From the NCBI GenBank assembly GCA_035278025.1, contig DATEJK010000165.1:1-64000 (forward strand): 64,000 nt of DNA. Direction: 5' to 3'. The DNA is from JAICWP01 sp035278025. GTDB lineage: Bacteria; Acidobacteriota; Terriglobia; Terriglobales; Acidobacteriaceae. The position numbers were made by a program, and so were the translations under genes. Below the pieces are notes generated by a model. That model ran no database searches and was not told the DNA's origin. It saw only the letters and a list, made by a program, of their open reading frames with translations. This document shows positions 24,417-33,792 of the stretch, piece by piece (positions within the stretch are counted from its first letter, which is position 1; the number at the start of each line of letters is the position of its first letter).

Positions 24417-25739
24417 GTGCAGAGCGCGAACCCGGTGCGTGGGGGCTTGGTCCGCAGTATTGGGCGTTGGAGCCTGGCCGCGCTCATGGTCAACTCCATT
24501 ATCGGCAGCGGCATCTTTGGCCTGCCGTCCTTGATTACCCACCAATTAGGCAGCGCCGGACCAGTGGCGTGGATAGCCGCCGCGGTTTTCAGCGGCATTA
24601 TCATGCTGTGTTTCGCCGAAGTTGCCTCGCGCTTTACCGCTACCGGAGGCCCCTACCTCTATGCCCGGGTGGCCTTTGGGCGCTTCACCGGCATCCTGAT
24701 GGGCTGGCTGACGTGGCTGGTGCGACTGGCTTCGGCGGCGGCTAATGCCAACCTGTTCGTCATTTACCTTGCTGAATTCTGGGTGCACGCCCAGGCGCCG
24801 CTGTCGCGGCTAATAGTGTTGACTGCGCTCATTGGTCTGCTGACCGTCGTCAATTACGTGGGGGTGAATGCGGGTACGCAGCTCAGCAACGTGTTCACGG
24901 TGGCCAAACTGTTGCCGCTGCTGGTGTTCATAGCCATGGGAGGCATTTACCTTGTGGGCCGCCACCAGCCTGTCCATCTTGGAATTGCGAACACGGGAAG
25001 CGGCTCGTGGCTGGATGCCATGCTGCTGATGGTTTTCGCCTATGGCGGATTCGAAGGTGCGTTGCTGCCCATGGGAGAAGCCAAGGACCCGCGACGTGAT
25101 GCTCCCTTTGCGCTGATCGTAGCTCTGGCGACCTGCGCTGTGATCTACACTCTGGTGCAGGTGGTGGTGATGGGAGTACTGGCCAACTCTGCTGCCGGCG
25201 ACAGGCCCCTGGCCGCGGCGGCACACGTTTTCATGGGCGGCGTGGGCACTTCGTTCATAACTCTTGGCGCCTTGCTCTCGGTTTACGGCTATCTCGCTTC
25301 GATGATATTGAACACACCCCGGCTCACCTTCGCTCTGGCCGAGCAGGGGGATTTCCCCAAGGTGTTCGCGGCCATTCATCGGCGCTTTCGTACTCCCTAC
25401 GTTTCCATCGTTGTTTTTGCGGTGCTGCTGTGGGTGCTGGCCTTCACGGGCAGCTTCCAATGGAATGTAGTGCTGTCGGCTGTTGCCCGGCTGTTTTATT
25501 ACGGAATCGTATGCGCGGCCCTGATCGTTCTACGTCGCCGCGCTCCAAGCGAGGCGCGCTTCCGCCTGCCTGGCGGCCCGGTGCTGGCCGTGATTGGGAT
25601 TGGCATGTGTATGGTGTTCCTGACCGCCATGCAACGTGGCGCCTTCTACGTCCTGGCGGTGGTTACGTTGATCGCCCTTCTGAACTGGCTTTGGGCGAGT
25701 CGCCGGGCAAGCGGGATGAGCTCCGCATCAGCTCGGTAG
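24417..25739 (+). CDS. APC superfamily amino acid permease
   Basis: 440 residues from GTG 24417. About 12 TM helices. TM1 has VNSIIGSGIFGLPSL, the unwound GSGIF substrate motif of APC transporters; TM6 has FAYGGFEGALLPMGEAKDPR, the conserved F-x-Y-x-G-F-E-x segment. Probably an inner-membrane amino acid or amine uptake protein driven by H+ or exchange. The exact substrate cannot be told. Stand-alone, followed by a secreted hydrolase. Confidence 0.88.
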   Translation: MQSANPVRGGLVRSIGRWSLAALMVNSIIGSGIFGLPSLITHQLGSAGPVAWIAAAVFSGIIMLCFAEVASRFTATGGPYLYARVAFGRFTGILMGWLTWLVRLASAAANANLFVIYLAEFWVHAQAPLSRLIVLTALIGLLTVVNYVGVNAGTQLSNVFTVAKLLPLLVFIAMGGIYLVGRHQPVHLGIANTGSGSWLDAMLLMVFAYGGFEGALLPMGEAKDPRRDAPFALIVALATCAVIYTLVQVVVMGVLANSAAGDRPLAAAAHVFMGGVGTSFITLGALLSVYGYLASMILNTPRLTFALAEQGDFPKVFAAIHRRFRTPYVSIVVFAVLLWVLAFTGSFQWNVVLSAVARLFYYGIVCAALIVLRRRAPSEARFRLPGGPVLAVIGIGMCMVFLTAMQRGAFYVLAVVTLIALLNWLWASRRASGMSSASAR

Positions 25740-25785
25740 AAGTGTTGTGCGCTTGTGTACCCAAGTGTTACGCTACGCGCTTCCC

Positions 25786-27537
25786 ATGAAACGGCTCTCC
25801 GGGACCTTGCTCCTGCTTTCATTGGTGACGGCACTCGCCGCCCCCGCTGAATCCGTCCTGCAAAAGAATGTGGCCATTCCCATGCGAGACGGAGTGGTGC
25901 TGCGCGCCGATATTCTGCTCCCGCGGCCGAATGGCCGCTTCCCCACGCTGGTCTACCGCACTCCCTACGATAAAGAAGAGGCGCTGAAAACTTACGCTAC
26001 GTTTCGTCACGCGGTGGAGCGCGGGTACGCGTTAGTGGTGGAAGACGTGCGCGGCCGCTATGCCTCCGGGGGGGAGTTTGCCGCCTATCAGAATGAAGGC
26101 CGCGACGGTTATGACACCATCGAGTGGGCGGCGCGGCAGCCCTGGTCCAACGGCAACATAGGAACGTTCGGGCTGTCCTATCCGGGCGCGGTGCAGTGGC
26201 TGGCGGCGGTGGAGAGTCCGCCGCACCTGAAGGCTATGGTGCCGGCCATGACCTTCTCCACTCCGCGCAATTTTTTCTACTCCAGCGGCGCTTTCGATAT
26301 GTCGTGGCTGGCGTGGATCTGGGAGGATATTGCTCCCGACCTGCGAGTGAAGAAACATCTGCCCGGCCCAACAACTTACCAGGATGCGGAAGCGGCATGG
26401 CCCAAGGTGAACAACCAGATGCGCTGGACGGTTCCCCTGGATTCACTGCCCGAGTTTCGCGGGCTGGCGCCGTTTTACTATGAATGGCTGCACCATCCGC
26501 CTCATGATCCGTGGTGGAACTGGGCGGAACTCCGCGATAAGTACGCCCGCGTGCACGCCGCCGTGCTCAACCTCTCCGGCTGGTACGACGAGGACTACGG
26601 CCCGGAGGGGGCGACCACCAACTATCTCGGCCTGCTCGCCAGCCGTAAAAATGCGGGTGATCCGCGTACTCAACTCTTGATTGGCCCTTGGATCCACGGG
26701 GTCCAGGAGACCGGCAAGACCAAATCCGGGGAGCGCGAGTTCGGTCCTGCGGCACGCATTGATTATGATCAGGTGGTGCTGCGCTGGATGGACCACTATC
26801 TGCGCGGCATCAACAATGGGGTGGAGCGAGAGAAACCGGTGCGTCTGTTTGTCATGGGCGAGGACCGCTGGAGGAATGAGGAAAGCTGGCCGCCGGCAGA
26901 GATCAAGGCAAGTTCGTTTTATCTGGCCGGCGCGGGTCCGGAGAAACGGGGCGGAACTCTCGGCCCGGTAGCGCCCGCCGAAGAAGAGTTCAGCGTCTTC
27001 ACCTCCGATCCGGAGCGCCCGGTGGTTGATCCCTATGCCGGCAAACTGGGGGCGCACGATTTTAGAGAATTGGCCAAGCGGTCGGACATTCTAATATTCG
27101 ACTCCAAGCCGCTCACCGAGAATGTTACCGCTCTGGGGCCGATCACCGCGGAAATCTACGTTTCCTGCGACTGCCCCGACTTCGATCTTTGGGTACGTCT
27201 GCTGGACGTGGCTCCCGATGGCGCCGCCTTCAACCTCATGAGCCCGGGAAATGATGTGCTCCGCGCCAGCTATCGCGAGCCGCAACGAGGACGACAATTG
27301 CTCACCCCCGGCCAGGTTTACAAACTAACCTTGACCAATATGCGTACCGGTAACGTCTTCGCCGCGGGGCACCGCATCCGGGTGCAGATTTCAGGCTCGT
27401 TCTTCCCCGATTTTTCTCGCAACCCGCAGAATGGCGAACTGGAAACCACTACTTCCCCGATGCGCAAGGCTGAGATTCGGATTTATCACGATCGCGAGCA
27501 CCCGTCCCGCATCGACCTTCCGGTTGTGCCGAGATGA
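25786..27537 (+). CDS. Secreted CocE/NonD family hydrolase (S15-type)
   Basis: 583 residues from ATG 25786, chosen because it opens a signal peptide (KRLSGTLLLLSLVTALAAPA); an upstream GTG extends it without a site. Alpha/beta hydrolase core: VAIPMRDGVVLRADILLPRP, YRTPYDKE, VVEDVRGRYASGGEF, nucleophile elbow GLSYPG near residue 130, catalytic Asp in LNLSGWYDEDYGPE, catalytic His in LLIGPWIHG. The C-terminal jelly-roll (VSCDCPDFDLWVRLLDVAPDG) is the X-Pro dipeptidyl-peptidase C domain. Family members cleave esters, beta-lactam ester side chains or X-Pro peptides; substrate unknown. Confidence 0.88.
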   Translation: MKRLSGTLLLLSLVTALAAPAESVLQKNVAIPMRDGVVLRADILLPRPNGRFPTLVYRTPYDKEEALKTYATFRHAVERGYALVVEDVRGRYASGGEFAAYQNEGRDGYDTIEWAARQPWSNGNIGTFGLSYPGAVQWLAAVESPPHLKAMVPAMTFSTPRNFFYSSGAFDMSWLAWIWEDIAPDLRVKKHLPGPTTYQDAEAAWPKVNNQMRWTVPLDSLPEFRGLAPFYYEWLHHPPHDPWWNWAELRDKYARVHAAVLNLSGWYDEDYGPEGATTNYLGLLASRKNAGDPRTQLLIGPWIHGVQETGKTKSGEREFGPAARIDYDQVVLRWMDHYLRGINNGVEREKPVRLFVMGEDRWRNEESWPPAEIKASSFYLAGAGPEKRGGTLGPVAPAEEEFSVFTSDPERPVVDPYAGKLGAHDFRELAKRSDILIFDSKPLTENVTALGPITAEIYVSCDCPDFDLWVRLLDVAPDGAAFNLMSPGNDVLRASYREPQRGRQLLTPGQVYKLTLTNMRTGNVFAAGHRIRVQISGSFFPDFSRNPQNGELETTTSPMRKAEIRIYHDREHPSRIDLPVVPR

Positions 27538-27645
27538 AATGTGCGCGACCACTGGCATCTTGAGCGAGGACGCGCCGTACAAACCAGCGTCCGAGTCGAA
27601 GGACCCAGCTTTTGCTTGCACTGCTGATGCCGTTCAGGAGCTATC

Positions 27646-30225
27646 TTGAAAATCCAAAGTTTATTCTTGTTGATGCTGGCCCTGGCCAGCGCCGCCGCTT
27701 TTGCCGCGCGGGAACCAGTACTGAAGCAGATCACCCTGCCGCATCCTTACTACTACCGCGAGATGTACCTGCCGCAACTGACTAGCGGTCCAAGTTCGGT
27801 AGCCTGGTCGCCGGATTCGAAGGAGGTCGTTTATTCGATGGCCGGCTCGCTGTGGCGGCAGCGCCTGGACTCGGGCACGGCCGAGCAACTGACCGCCGGG
27901 CCGGGTTACGACTACCAGCCGGACTGGTCGCACGACGGACGCTGGATTGTGTATGCGGCCTACTACAAAGATGCGCTCGAACTGCACGCCCTCGATCTGC
28001 AGACCGGGAAATCCAGGCAATTGACCTCGGGCGGCAACGTCAACGTGGAGCCGCGCTTCTCGCCTGACGGCAAAAGAATCGCGTTCGTCAGCACCGCCTA
28101 CAACGGCCGCTTCCATATCTTCGCCGGAGATTTCAGCAACGGAGCACTCAGCAACGTGCAACGGCTCACCGGCGAAACACGCAGTCCCCTGCCCCGGTAC
28201 TACTACAGCCAGTTCGACACGGAAATCAGCCCCACATGGTCGCCGGATGGAAGCGAGCTGGCCTTCGTTTCCAACCGCGGGCACATCTACGGCTCCGGGG
28301 GCTTCTGGCGCATGAAGGCGCAGCCGGGCGCTGAGGCACGCGCCATCCATTACGAGGAGACCACCTGGAAAGCGCGCCCTGACTGGTCGCCCCATGGGAC
28401 GCGCCTGGTTTACAGCTCATATTTGGGCCGCCAATGGAACCAGCTCTGGGTGCTTCCCGCCAACGGCGGCGACGCTTTCCCGCTCAGCTACGGCGAGTAC
28501 GACAATACCGCGCCGCGCTGGTCCCCGGATGGGCAGCGCATCGCGTTCATTTCAAACCGGGGCGGTAACACTTCGCTCTGGATTGAAGACGCTTTCGGCG
28601 GAGCGCAGCGCCGGTTGGCCATTAGGCAGCGTCGCTATCTGCAGCCGATGGGCCTACTGAGCATCACGGTGCTCAGCCCCGCCGGCAAACCTACGCCAGC
28701 GCGCGTGTGCGTAACCGGGGAAGACCATCGCGCCTATGCGCCGGACAATGCCTGGGTGCACGCCGACGACAGCTTCGATCCGGCAAAGCAGGCCTTCGAA
28801 GCCTACTACTTCCATACCCTGGGTCGCAGCGAATTAGCCGTTCCCGCGGGCGCGGTCTCGGTGGAAGTAATGAAGGGATTTGAGTACAAGGTGGAAAAGC
28901 AGGTCGTCAGCATGGCGCCCAACGGGCGCGGCGGCATTAGCATTCACCTGCGCGCCATTACTTGGTCGGACTCTCCTCTAACGCGCAAAGCAACAAAGCA
29001 AGATGCCGCACGCAACGCCTCTAAAAGAGATTCGCGCTGGGTCAGCGCCGATCTGCACGTGCACATGAATTACGCGGGCACCTACCGCAACACTCCTCAG
29101 CACCTGGTGCAGCAAGGCGAAGCGGAAAACCTGAGCATCATTGAGGATCTGGTGGTTAACAAGGAAGTGCGAATCCCCGATATCACCTATTTTCGCGTTG
29201 GACCCGACCCTGCCTCTAAGCCGGACATGCTGTTGATGCAAAGCCAGGAATTCCACACCAGCTACTGGGGCCACTTGGGTCTGCTCAACCTGACGCACCA
29301 TTTTCTGCTTCCCGGTTATGCCGCCTATCCCAACACGGCGGCGGCCAGCCTTTACCCCACCAATGCCGACATCGCCGACCTGGCGCACCCGCAGGGGGCG
29401 CTGGTGGGCTACGTGCATCCCTTCGATACCTTCCCCGATCCTGACAACCCGGCGCCGCTTACGGACGAACTGCCGGTGGATGTGGCGCTGGGCAAGGTGG
29501 ACTACATGGAGATTCTCGGCTTCAGCGATCACAAGTCCACCGCAGCGGTATGGTACAAACTGCTGAACTGCGGCTTCCGCATCCCCACGGGCGCGGGCAC
29601 CGACGCCATGGCCAACTTCGCTTCCCTGCGGGGACCAGTGGGTTTAAACCGCGTATACGCGCAGGTGCGCGGAGGAAGAACCGATATCCATCAGTTCCTT
29701 AATTCCCTCCGCCATGGGCACACCTTTGCCACCAATGGTCCGTTGCTGCGCTTCTCCCTGAATGACCAGCCCATCGGTGGTGAATTAAAACTGCCCGCGG
29801 GAAGCAACCAGGTGAAGTTCACCGCCGCGCTGCGCTCCATCGTGCCGGTGGATCATCTGCAGGTGCTGTGCAACGGAGGCGTGGTGCGCGAAATCACGCT
29901 CTCCGGGCACCGTGAAACCGCCGACGCGCAGGGCATTCTGCCCATCTCCAAGAGCGGCTGGTGCATTCTGAGGGCCTGGAGCAATAAGGCCGAGTTGCCT
30001 GTGCTAGATTTGTACCCTTATGCCACAACCAGCCCAATTTACATCAGCGTGGGCGGCGAGCCGGTGCGCTCCGCCAAAGATGCCGCCTACTTTGTGACCT
30101 GGATTGACCGCCTGTCGCAGGCAGCGAGCAACTATCCTGATTGGCGAACTGCTGCGGAAAAGGAACACGTACTGAAGCTGCTGTCCGAGGCGCACGCGGT
30201 TTACGCGCGGCAGACAAAGCAATAA
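27646..30225 (+). CDS. TolB-like propeller fused to CehA/PHP metallohydrolase, exported
   Basis: 859 residues from TTG 27646 with AGGAG upstream. Signal peptide IQSLFLLMLALASAAAFA. Residues 45-340 carry PD40/TolB propeller repeats (VAWSPDSKEVVYS, PDWSHDGRWIVYA, PRFSPDGKRIAFVS, PTWSPDGSELAFVS, PRWSPDGQRIAFIS). The C-terminal half is a PHP-like CehA/McbA metallohydrolase: SADLHVHMNYAG (metal His pair), SQEFHTSYWGHLGLLNL, LAHPQGALVGYVHPFD, ILGFSDHKS, TGAGTDAM. CehA hydrolyses carbaryl; homologues of this fusion are usually just called CehA/McbA family. Substrate unknown. Periplasmic or surface location predicted. Confidence 0.85.
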   Translation: MKIQSLFLLMLALASAAAFAAREPVLKQITLPHPYYYREMYLPQLTSGPSSVAWSPDSKEVVYSMAGSLWRQRLDSGTAEQLTAGPGYDYQPDWSHDGRWIVYAAYYKDALELHALDLQTGKSRQLTSGGNVNVEPRFSPDGKRIAFVSTAYNGRFHIFAGDFSNGALSNVQRLTGETRSPLPRYYYSQFDTEISPTWSPDGSELAFVSNRGHIYGSGGFWRMKAQPGAEARAIHYEETTWKARPDWSPHGTRLVYSSYLGRQWNQLWVLPANGGDAFPLSYGEYDNTAPRWSPDGQRIAFISNRGGNTSLWIEDAFGGAQRRLAIRQRRYLQPMGLLSITVLSPAGKPTPARVCVTGEDHRAYAPDNAWVHADDSFDPAKQAFEAYYFHTLGRSELAVPAGAVSVEVMKGFEYKVEKQVVSMAPNGRGGISIHLRAITWSDSPLTRKATKQDAARNASKRDSRWVSADLHVHMNYAGTYRNTPQHLVQQGEAENLSIIEDLVVNKEVRIPDITYFRVGPDPASKPDMLLMQSQEFHTSYWGHLGLLNLTHHFLLPGYAAYPNTAAASLYPTNADIADLAHPQGALVGYVHPFDTFPDPDNPAPLTDELPVDVALGKVDYMEILGFSDHKSTAAVWYKLLNCGFRIPTGAGTDAMANFASLRGPVGLNRVYAQVRGGRTDIHQFLNSLRHGHTFATNGPLLRFSLNDQPIGGELKLPAGSNQVKFTAALRSIVPVDHLQVLCNGGVVREITLSGHRETADAQGILPISKSGWCILRAWSNKAELPVLDLYPYATTSPIYISVGGEPVRSAKDAAYFVTWIDRLSQAASNYPDWRTAAEKEHVLKLLSEAHAVYARQTKQ

Positions 30226-30361
30226 CCACGCACTGTCATACACATCGTGTGTGAGTTGAGCTAAGCAAGAGAGCGCGAGTCGAGGAACCTTGCGCTTTGG
30301 CGCTGCGCGACAAAGATGCTCGGACCAGAGGGCCCTCTGCATAACTTTCAGGCCTGGCCTC

Positions 30362-31069
30362 TCAATGCGTGTAGGGCGGGACAGCGCCAAACATCATGCT
30401 CATGCCCGCGCGCCGGCGCAGTTCGCCGAGCACGGCCTGGGCGGCATTTTGATAAGTGCGGCTGGGGTCTGATGGCGAGGGATCCGACCACACCGCTTCA
30501 TAGATGAGCTGAGCCGCCTCGCGTATATCCATGCACAGCGCGGCTTCCAGTTGCTCCATGCGCTCCGCCGCCTGATTGTAGCAACTCTTGCAGATGGCAG
30601 CCGACTCGTTGCCCTGGCGATGGTTCCGTTCCAGGGTACAGCGAAATGCCGCCGCCGGATTGATTTGCGTGTGGCTGGCGTATAGCTGTGACTTGTACTG
30701 CTTGAGTAAACGCTCGCGCTCTTCCGGGCTGTGTGCTGCCTCGGGACCGGTGAGCAACGGCCCCTCTCCCAGCGCCTGCGCGATTTCCACCCGCAAGTTC
30801 TCTAATTCCTGTTTCAGCTCGGTGGCAGGCACGGGAGCGGTGCTGGAGGCGATCCTGTCCGGACATCCGCAATAAGGGCAAGCCGTCAAATCGGCGGCAT
30901 AGTAGGTTTTGCAGTTCGCACAAGGCAAACCATAGCCAACATGACGCCCAGCCCGCTCCACGCCGGGTTGTTCGTTACGGCGGGCTTCTGCGGGCGAGGC
31001 CGCATGACGGCGCGGCACTTGCGTGCTTTGTTCGCTTTCCGGGTTCCAGGATGACCGGTTGGGATCCAT
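30362..31069 (-). CDS. Zinc-ribbon protein of unknown function
   Basis: 235 residues from ATG 31069, six bases after AGGAG; upstream extension is not supported. Residues 49-71 form a zinc ribbon: LPCANCKTYYAADLTACPYC. A helical, acidic region follows (ELKQELENLRVEIAQALGEG, SPEERERLLKQYKSQLYA) with another Cys pair, AICKSCYNQAAERMEQLEAA. No membrane segment. I do not recognise the family. Possibly an adaptor or nucleic-acid-binding protein. Confidence 0.7.
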   Translation of the reverse strand: MDPNRSSWNPESEQSTQVPRRHAASPAEARRNEQPGVERAGRHVGYGLPCANCKTYYAADLTACPYCGCPDRIASSTAPVPATELKQELENLRVEIAQALGEGPLLTGPEAAHSPEERERLLKQYKSQLYASHTQINPAAAFRCTLERNHRQGNESAAICKSCYNQAAERMEQLEAALCMDIREAAQLIYEAVWSDPSPSDPSRTYQNAAQAVLGELRRRAGMSMMFGAVPPYTH

Positions 31070-31434
31070 GTTGCCTCTCCTGCGCTGCCTGGCTCGGCTT
31101 TTCCAGTTCCGGGCCAATGGGGTATGTGCCCGGCGGCCAGGTTCGACCGCACGAACACACATCTGGAGTTCGCACGTCCCTTGCCAAAGAACAGTGATAG
31201 AAACAAAGGACTTGCGGAACGCTGTGGGTCCGAATCTTGATCTCACTTTGAGAATGAGACGGCTGCCGCCCGCTCGCAGTTAGAAATTGACACAATGCTC
31301 CCGGCTCGAGGTCGGTGCGGCAGGTAGTGGTGCAACTGCACCACTACCGTGCGGCACGCTTATTTGACTCCGCCTTTGCCCTCTAGTAACGTGTAGTGAA
31401 GCATTTACCCGGTTCTGATCCCGCGGAGGTTTAG
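31070..31434. other. Spacer before tatA
   Basis: No gene supported. It is a divergent promoter region for the zinc-ribbon gene and tatA and contains the perfect palindrome listed at 31323-31348. Confidence 0.5.
31315..31356. promoter_or_regulatory. Perfect 12-bp palindrome flanked by GTGCGGCA direct repeats
   Basis: GGTAGTGGTGCA (31323-31334), AC, TGCACCACTACC (31337-31348) is a perfect inverted repeat. GTGCGGCA occurs directly on both sides (31315-31322 and 31349-31356). It lies about 80 bp upstream of tatA. No T-run, so an operator or a recombination-type site is more likely than a terminator. Confidence 0.5.
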
Positions 31435-31644
31435 ATGTTTGACGGCCTTTTCCAACCTATGCACTTGCTGGTGATCTTCGCGATAGCCCTCTTCGTTTTC
31501 GGTCCCAAGAAGCTGCCGGAATTGGGAAAAGGGATCGGCGAAGGGATCAAGGCGCTCAAAGAAGGTCTGCGGGATGAGCCCAAGGTGGCTGTTACCACGG
31601 CCAGCGCCAGCGAGAAGGCCGGCGAGACGGTCACAAAAAGCTGA
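31435..31644 (+). CDS. tatA: Twin-arginine translocase subunit TatA
   Basis: 69 residues after GCGGAGG. One TM helix (HLLVIFAIALFVFGPKKLPE, residues 9-28) carrying the invariant FGPKKLPELG hinge, an amphipathic helix (GKGIGEGIKALKEGLRDE) and a polar tail. TatA oligomers form the pore that moves folded proteins across the inner membrane. tatB/tatC are not adjacent. The residue before the FG is Val, and the N-terminus lacks the Glu typical of TatB, so TatA is preferred. Confidence 0.93.
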   Translation: MFDGLFQPMHLLVIFAIALFVFGPKKLPELGKGIGEGIKALKEGLRDEPKVAVTTASASEKAGETVTKS

Positions 31645-31783
31645 TTGTGACTGAATGATATTGACGATTAGCTCTTGCTAGATGTGCAGCATCCCGCCCG
31701 TCCAACCTTGTACGTAATCCCCACAGAACACAGGAAAAACGGGACTCCCATGGTTGCTTTTGGCCCATATGAGCGGGTGGCGA

Positions 31784-31815
31784 GTGAAGCACCGCCCGCT
31801 CGGGCGGAGCTTCGC
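31784..31815. terminator. Strong bidirectional stem-loop
   Basis: GTGAAGC-A-CCGCCCG, CT loop, CGGGCGG-A-GCTTCGC: fourteen pairs with one A-A mismatch and one wobble. It sits between tatA and the convergent binding-protein gene and ends five bases from that gene's stop. No long T-run, but position and strength fit a shared terminator. Confidence 0.55.
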
Positions 31816-31819
31816 TGAA

Positions 31820-32749
31820 TCATCCGGAAAAGCCTTGTGACTTGCCGCGTCCTCCGGCTAGTGCTTCCAGCGGCGGATACGACTCAGGAACGGTGAAGGT
31901 TCGCTCGGGAGGCTGTACGCCGGTATTGACGGCATGCACCAACATTTCAATCGCCATACCGGTATTCGGGGGTATCACCACAGTGGCAGCCAATAGGCCG
32001 CTGCGCACCCAGGCCTGCCCTGTTTGCGGCAAGCCATCGCAACCGGTGAAGGGGAGGCTGAGCCAGCGCTCGCGTTCGGTGGTGCTGGTTTGCTCCTGAA
32101 AAGCCTTGCGCGCTCCCTGGGCCATGGAGTCGTCCTGTCCGGCGACCAGGTCAATGTGCATCTCGCGGGAAGTGCACAACCGCAGCCAGGACGAAACCGC
32201 CTGGTAGGAACTGGTTTCCGTCCACTTCCCCTTCAGCATTCGCACCTGTACATTTGCCGGCTTGGTTTCATACATTCCCGTAGTACGCTGCTGGGCGGCG
32301 GAACTGCCAGAAGGGCCCTGGATGTATAAGACAAAGCCACCCTTTGGCAGAAGCGCGGCAAATTGTCTCCCCTGGATGCGCCCAACCTCTTCATGGTTAG
32401 ATGTGATGGAAAACACGGGAGCCTTGCCGAGCTTGCGCAATTCGTTTATGTAATCCACTTCGCGGTTCAGAACTATCCATCCAATGCCGGCGGCAGCGGC
32501 GGCGCCGCCCACCTGGGGCAGGCCTGTTCCCCCTGCCGGCTCAAAGATAATTGCATCCGGGCGCTGTGCCGGTGCGGACTGAATGATCTTGAGCAACTGC
32601 TGGCTCTGAGTGATGGCGTCATTATCGGCATGGATTATCTGCACATCTACGTTCAGCCGGCGGGCGGCATCTTGGGCAGAGTTAGCCTGCTCGATTTGGT
32701 AATCGTTGTCGTTGGTCGGCAGCGAAACGAGCAAGTTCAGCTTCTTCAC
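31820..32749 (-). CDS. Periplasmic-binding-protein-like sugar sensor without signal peptide
   Basis: 309 residues from GTG 32749 (AAGGGG upstream). A type I periplasmic-binding fold (Peripla_BP_4, ribose/galactose type): LNLLVSLPTNDNDYQIEQA, QIIHADNDAITQSQQLLKII, RPDAIIFEPAGGTGLPQV, WIVLNREVDYI, FVLYIQGPSGSSAAQQRT, DLVAGQDDSMAQGARKAF, GCDGLPQTGQ. The N-terminus begins directly with the first beta strand: no signal peptide, no lipobox, no HTH. An in-frame TAA lies five codons before the GTG, so a signal peptide cannot be upstream. No ABC permease or ATPase is near. It may be a cytosolic ligand-binding or regulatory protein. Confidence 0.8.
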   Translation of the reverse strand: MKKLNLLVSLPTNDNDYQIEQANSAQDAARRLNVDVQIIHADNDAITQSQQLLKIIQSAPAQRPDAIIFEPAGGTGLPQVGGAAAAAGIGWIVLNREVDYINELRKLGKAPVFSITSNHEEVGRIQGRQFAALLPKGGFVLYIQGPSGSSAAQQRTTGMYETKPANVQVRMLKGKWTETSSYQAVSSWLRLCTSREMHIDLVAGQDDSMAQGARKAFQEQTSTTERERWLSLPFTGCDGLPQTGQAWVRSGLLAATVVIPPNTGMAIEMLVHAVNTGVQPPERTFTVPESYPPLEALAGGRGKSQGFSG

Positions 32750-32893
32750 GACCGGTGCCCCTTACCTTAATAATACCTCTGCGGGGAGGAAAACATTCCT
32801 GACTCTGGTAACCGAGGGTTGTTAGGGCGGGCACCACGGGTGGCCGGAGCGGATCGGTAGCAGTGCTAAAATGCGCGGTTCGCCCAAGGAGAC

Positions 32894-33772
32894 ATGTTGA
32901 TGCTGCGCAAATGTTTAGGTGTTTTAACGATTCTGCCACTCTGCGCCGCCCTGGCCTGGCCGCAAAACAAACTCTCTGTGCACTGGGAAGAATTGACCGC
33001 CCCCGATTTTGTCAGCGCCATTCACCAGGCCCAGGGTACGTGCCTGTTGCCTTTCGGCATCCTGGAGAAGCACGGCCCGCACCTGCCGCTGGGCAACGAC
33101 CTGATCAATGCCCGCTACGTTGCCCTTCATGCTGCGGAGCAGGAATATGCGGTGGTTTTCCCCCAGTATTACTTCGGGCAGATTTTTGAGGCCAAGCACC
33201 AGCCCGGCACTGTCGCCTACAGCCCGCAGATGCAACTGGATCTGCTGCAGGAAACGACCGACGAGATGGCCCGGAACGGTTGCAAAAAGATCATCATCGT
33301 GAACGGTCACGGTGGTAACGAGCACCTGCTGCCATTTTTCGCCCAGTCACAGCTTTACAAGCCGCACGATTACGTGGTTTACATTTTTGCTCATGGCGAA
33401 GTGCCGCCCGGCGGCCCGTCTAAGAAAACCACCGTGGATATGCACGCGGGAGAGTCCGAGACATCGGATACGCTGGTCTCCCGCCCCGACCTGGTGCACA
33501 TGGATCGCGCTGGGCAGCAGTCAGGCGCCGACCTCAACCGGCAGCACCTTCCATCCAGCCTCTACACCGGTATCTGGTGGTACGCCAAATTCCCTAATCA
33601 TTACGCCGGGGATGGTTCGGCGGCGACGAAAGCGCTGGGTGACTACCGCATGAACGCGCAGATCAATAACCTGGTGCAGGCCATCCGTGCGGTCAAGGCG
33701 GACAGCGTGAGCCTGCAACTGCAGAACGAGTTCTACCAGAAGAGCACGCACCCGCTGGACACGCCGCAGTAG
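32894..33772 (+). CDS. Exported creatininase family amidohydrolase
   Basis: 292 residues from ATG 32894 (an ATG two codons on, at 32900, has better spacing from AAGGAG). Signal peptide LRKCLGVLTILPLCAALAWP. Creatininase landmarks: LPFGILEKHGPHLPLGND with the metal Glu, His and Asp, IIIVNGHGGNEH, and MHAGESETSD with the metal Glu. Relatives hydrolyse cyclic amides (creatinine, mycofactocin precursor, FAPy). The export signal is unusual for cytosolic creatininases but common in Acidobacteria. Stand-alone gene; substrate unknown. Confidence 0.85.
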   Translation: MLMLRKCLGVLTILPLCAALAWPQNKLSVHWEELTAPDFVSAIHQAQGTCLLPFGILEKHGPHLPLGNDLINARYVALHAAEQEYAVVFPQYYFGQIFEAKHQPGTVAYSPQMQLDLLQETTDEMARNGCKKIIIVNGHGGNEHLLPFFAQSQLYKPHDYVVYIFAHGEVPPGGPSKKTTVDMHAGESETSDTLVSRPDLVHMDRAGQQSGADLNRQHLPSSLYTGIWWYAKFPNHYAGDGSAATKALGDYRMNAQINNLVQAIRAVKADSVSLQLQNEFYQKSTHPLDTPQ

Positions 33773-33792
33773 AACTCAACTCTGGGAGTGCT

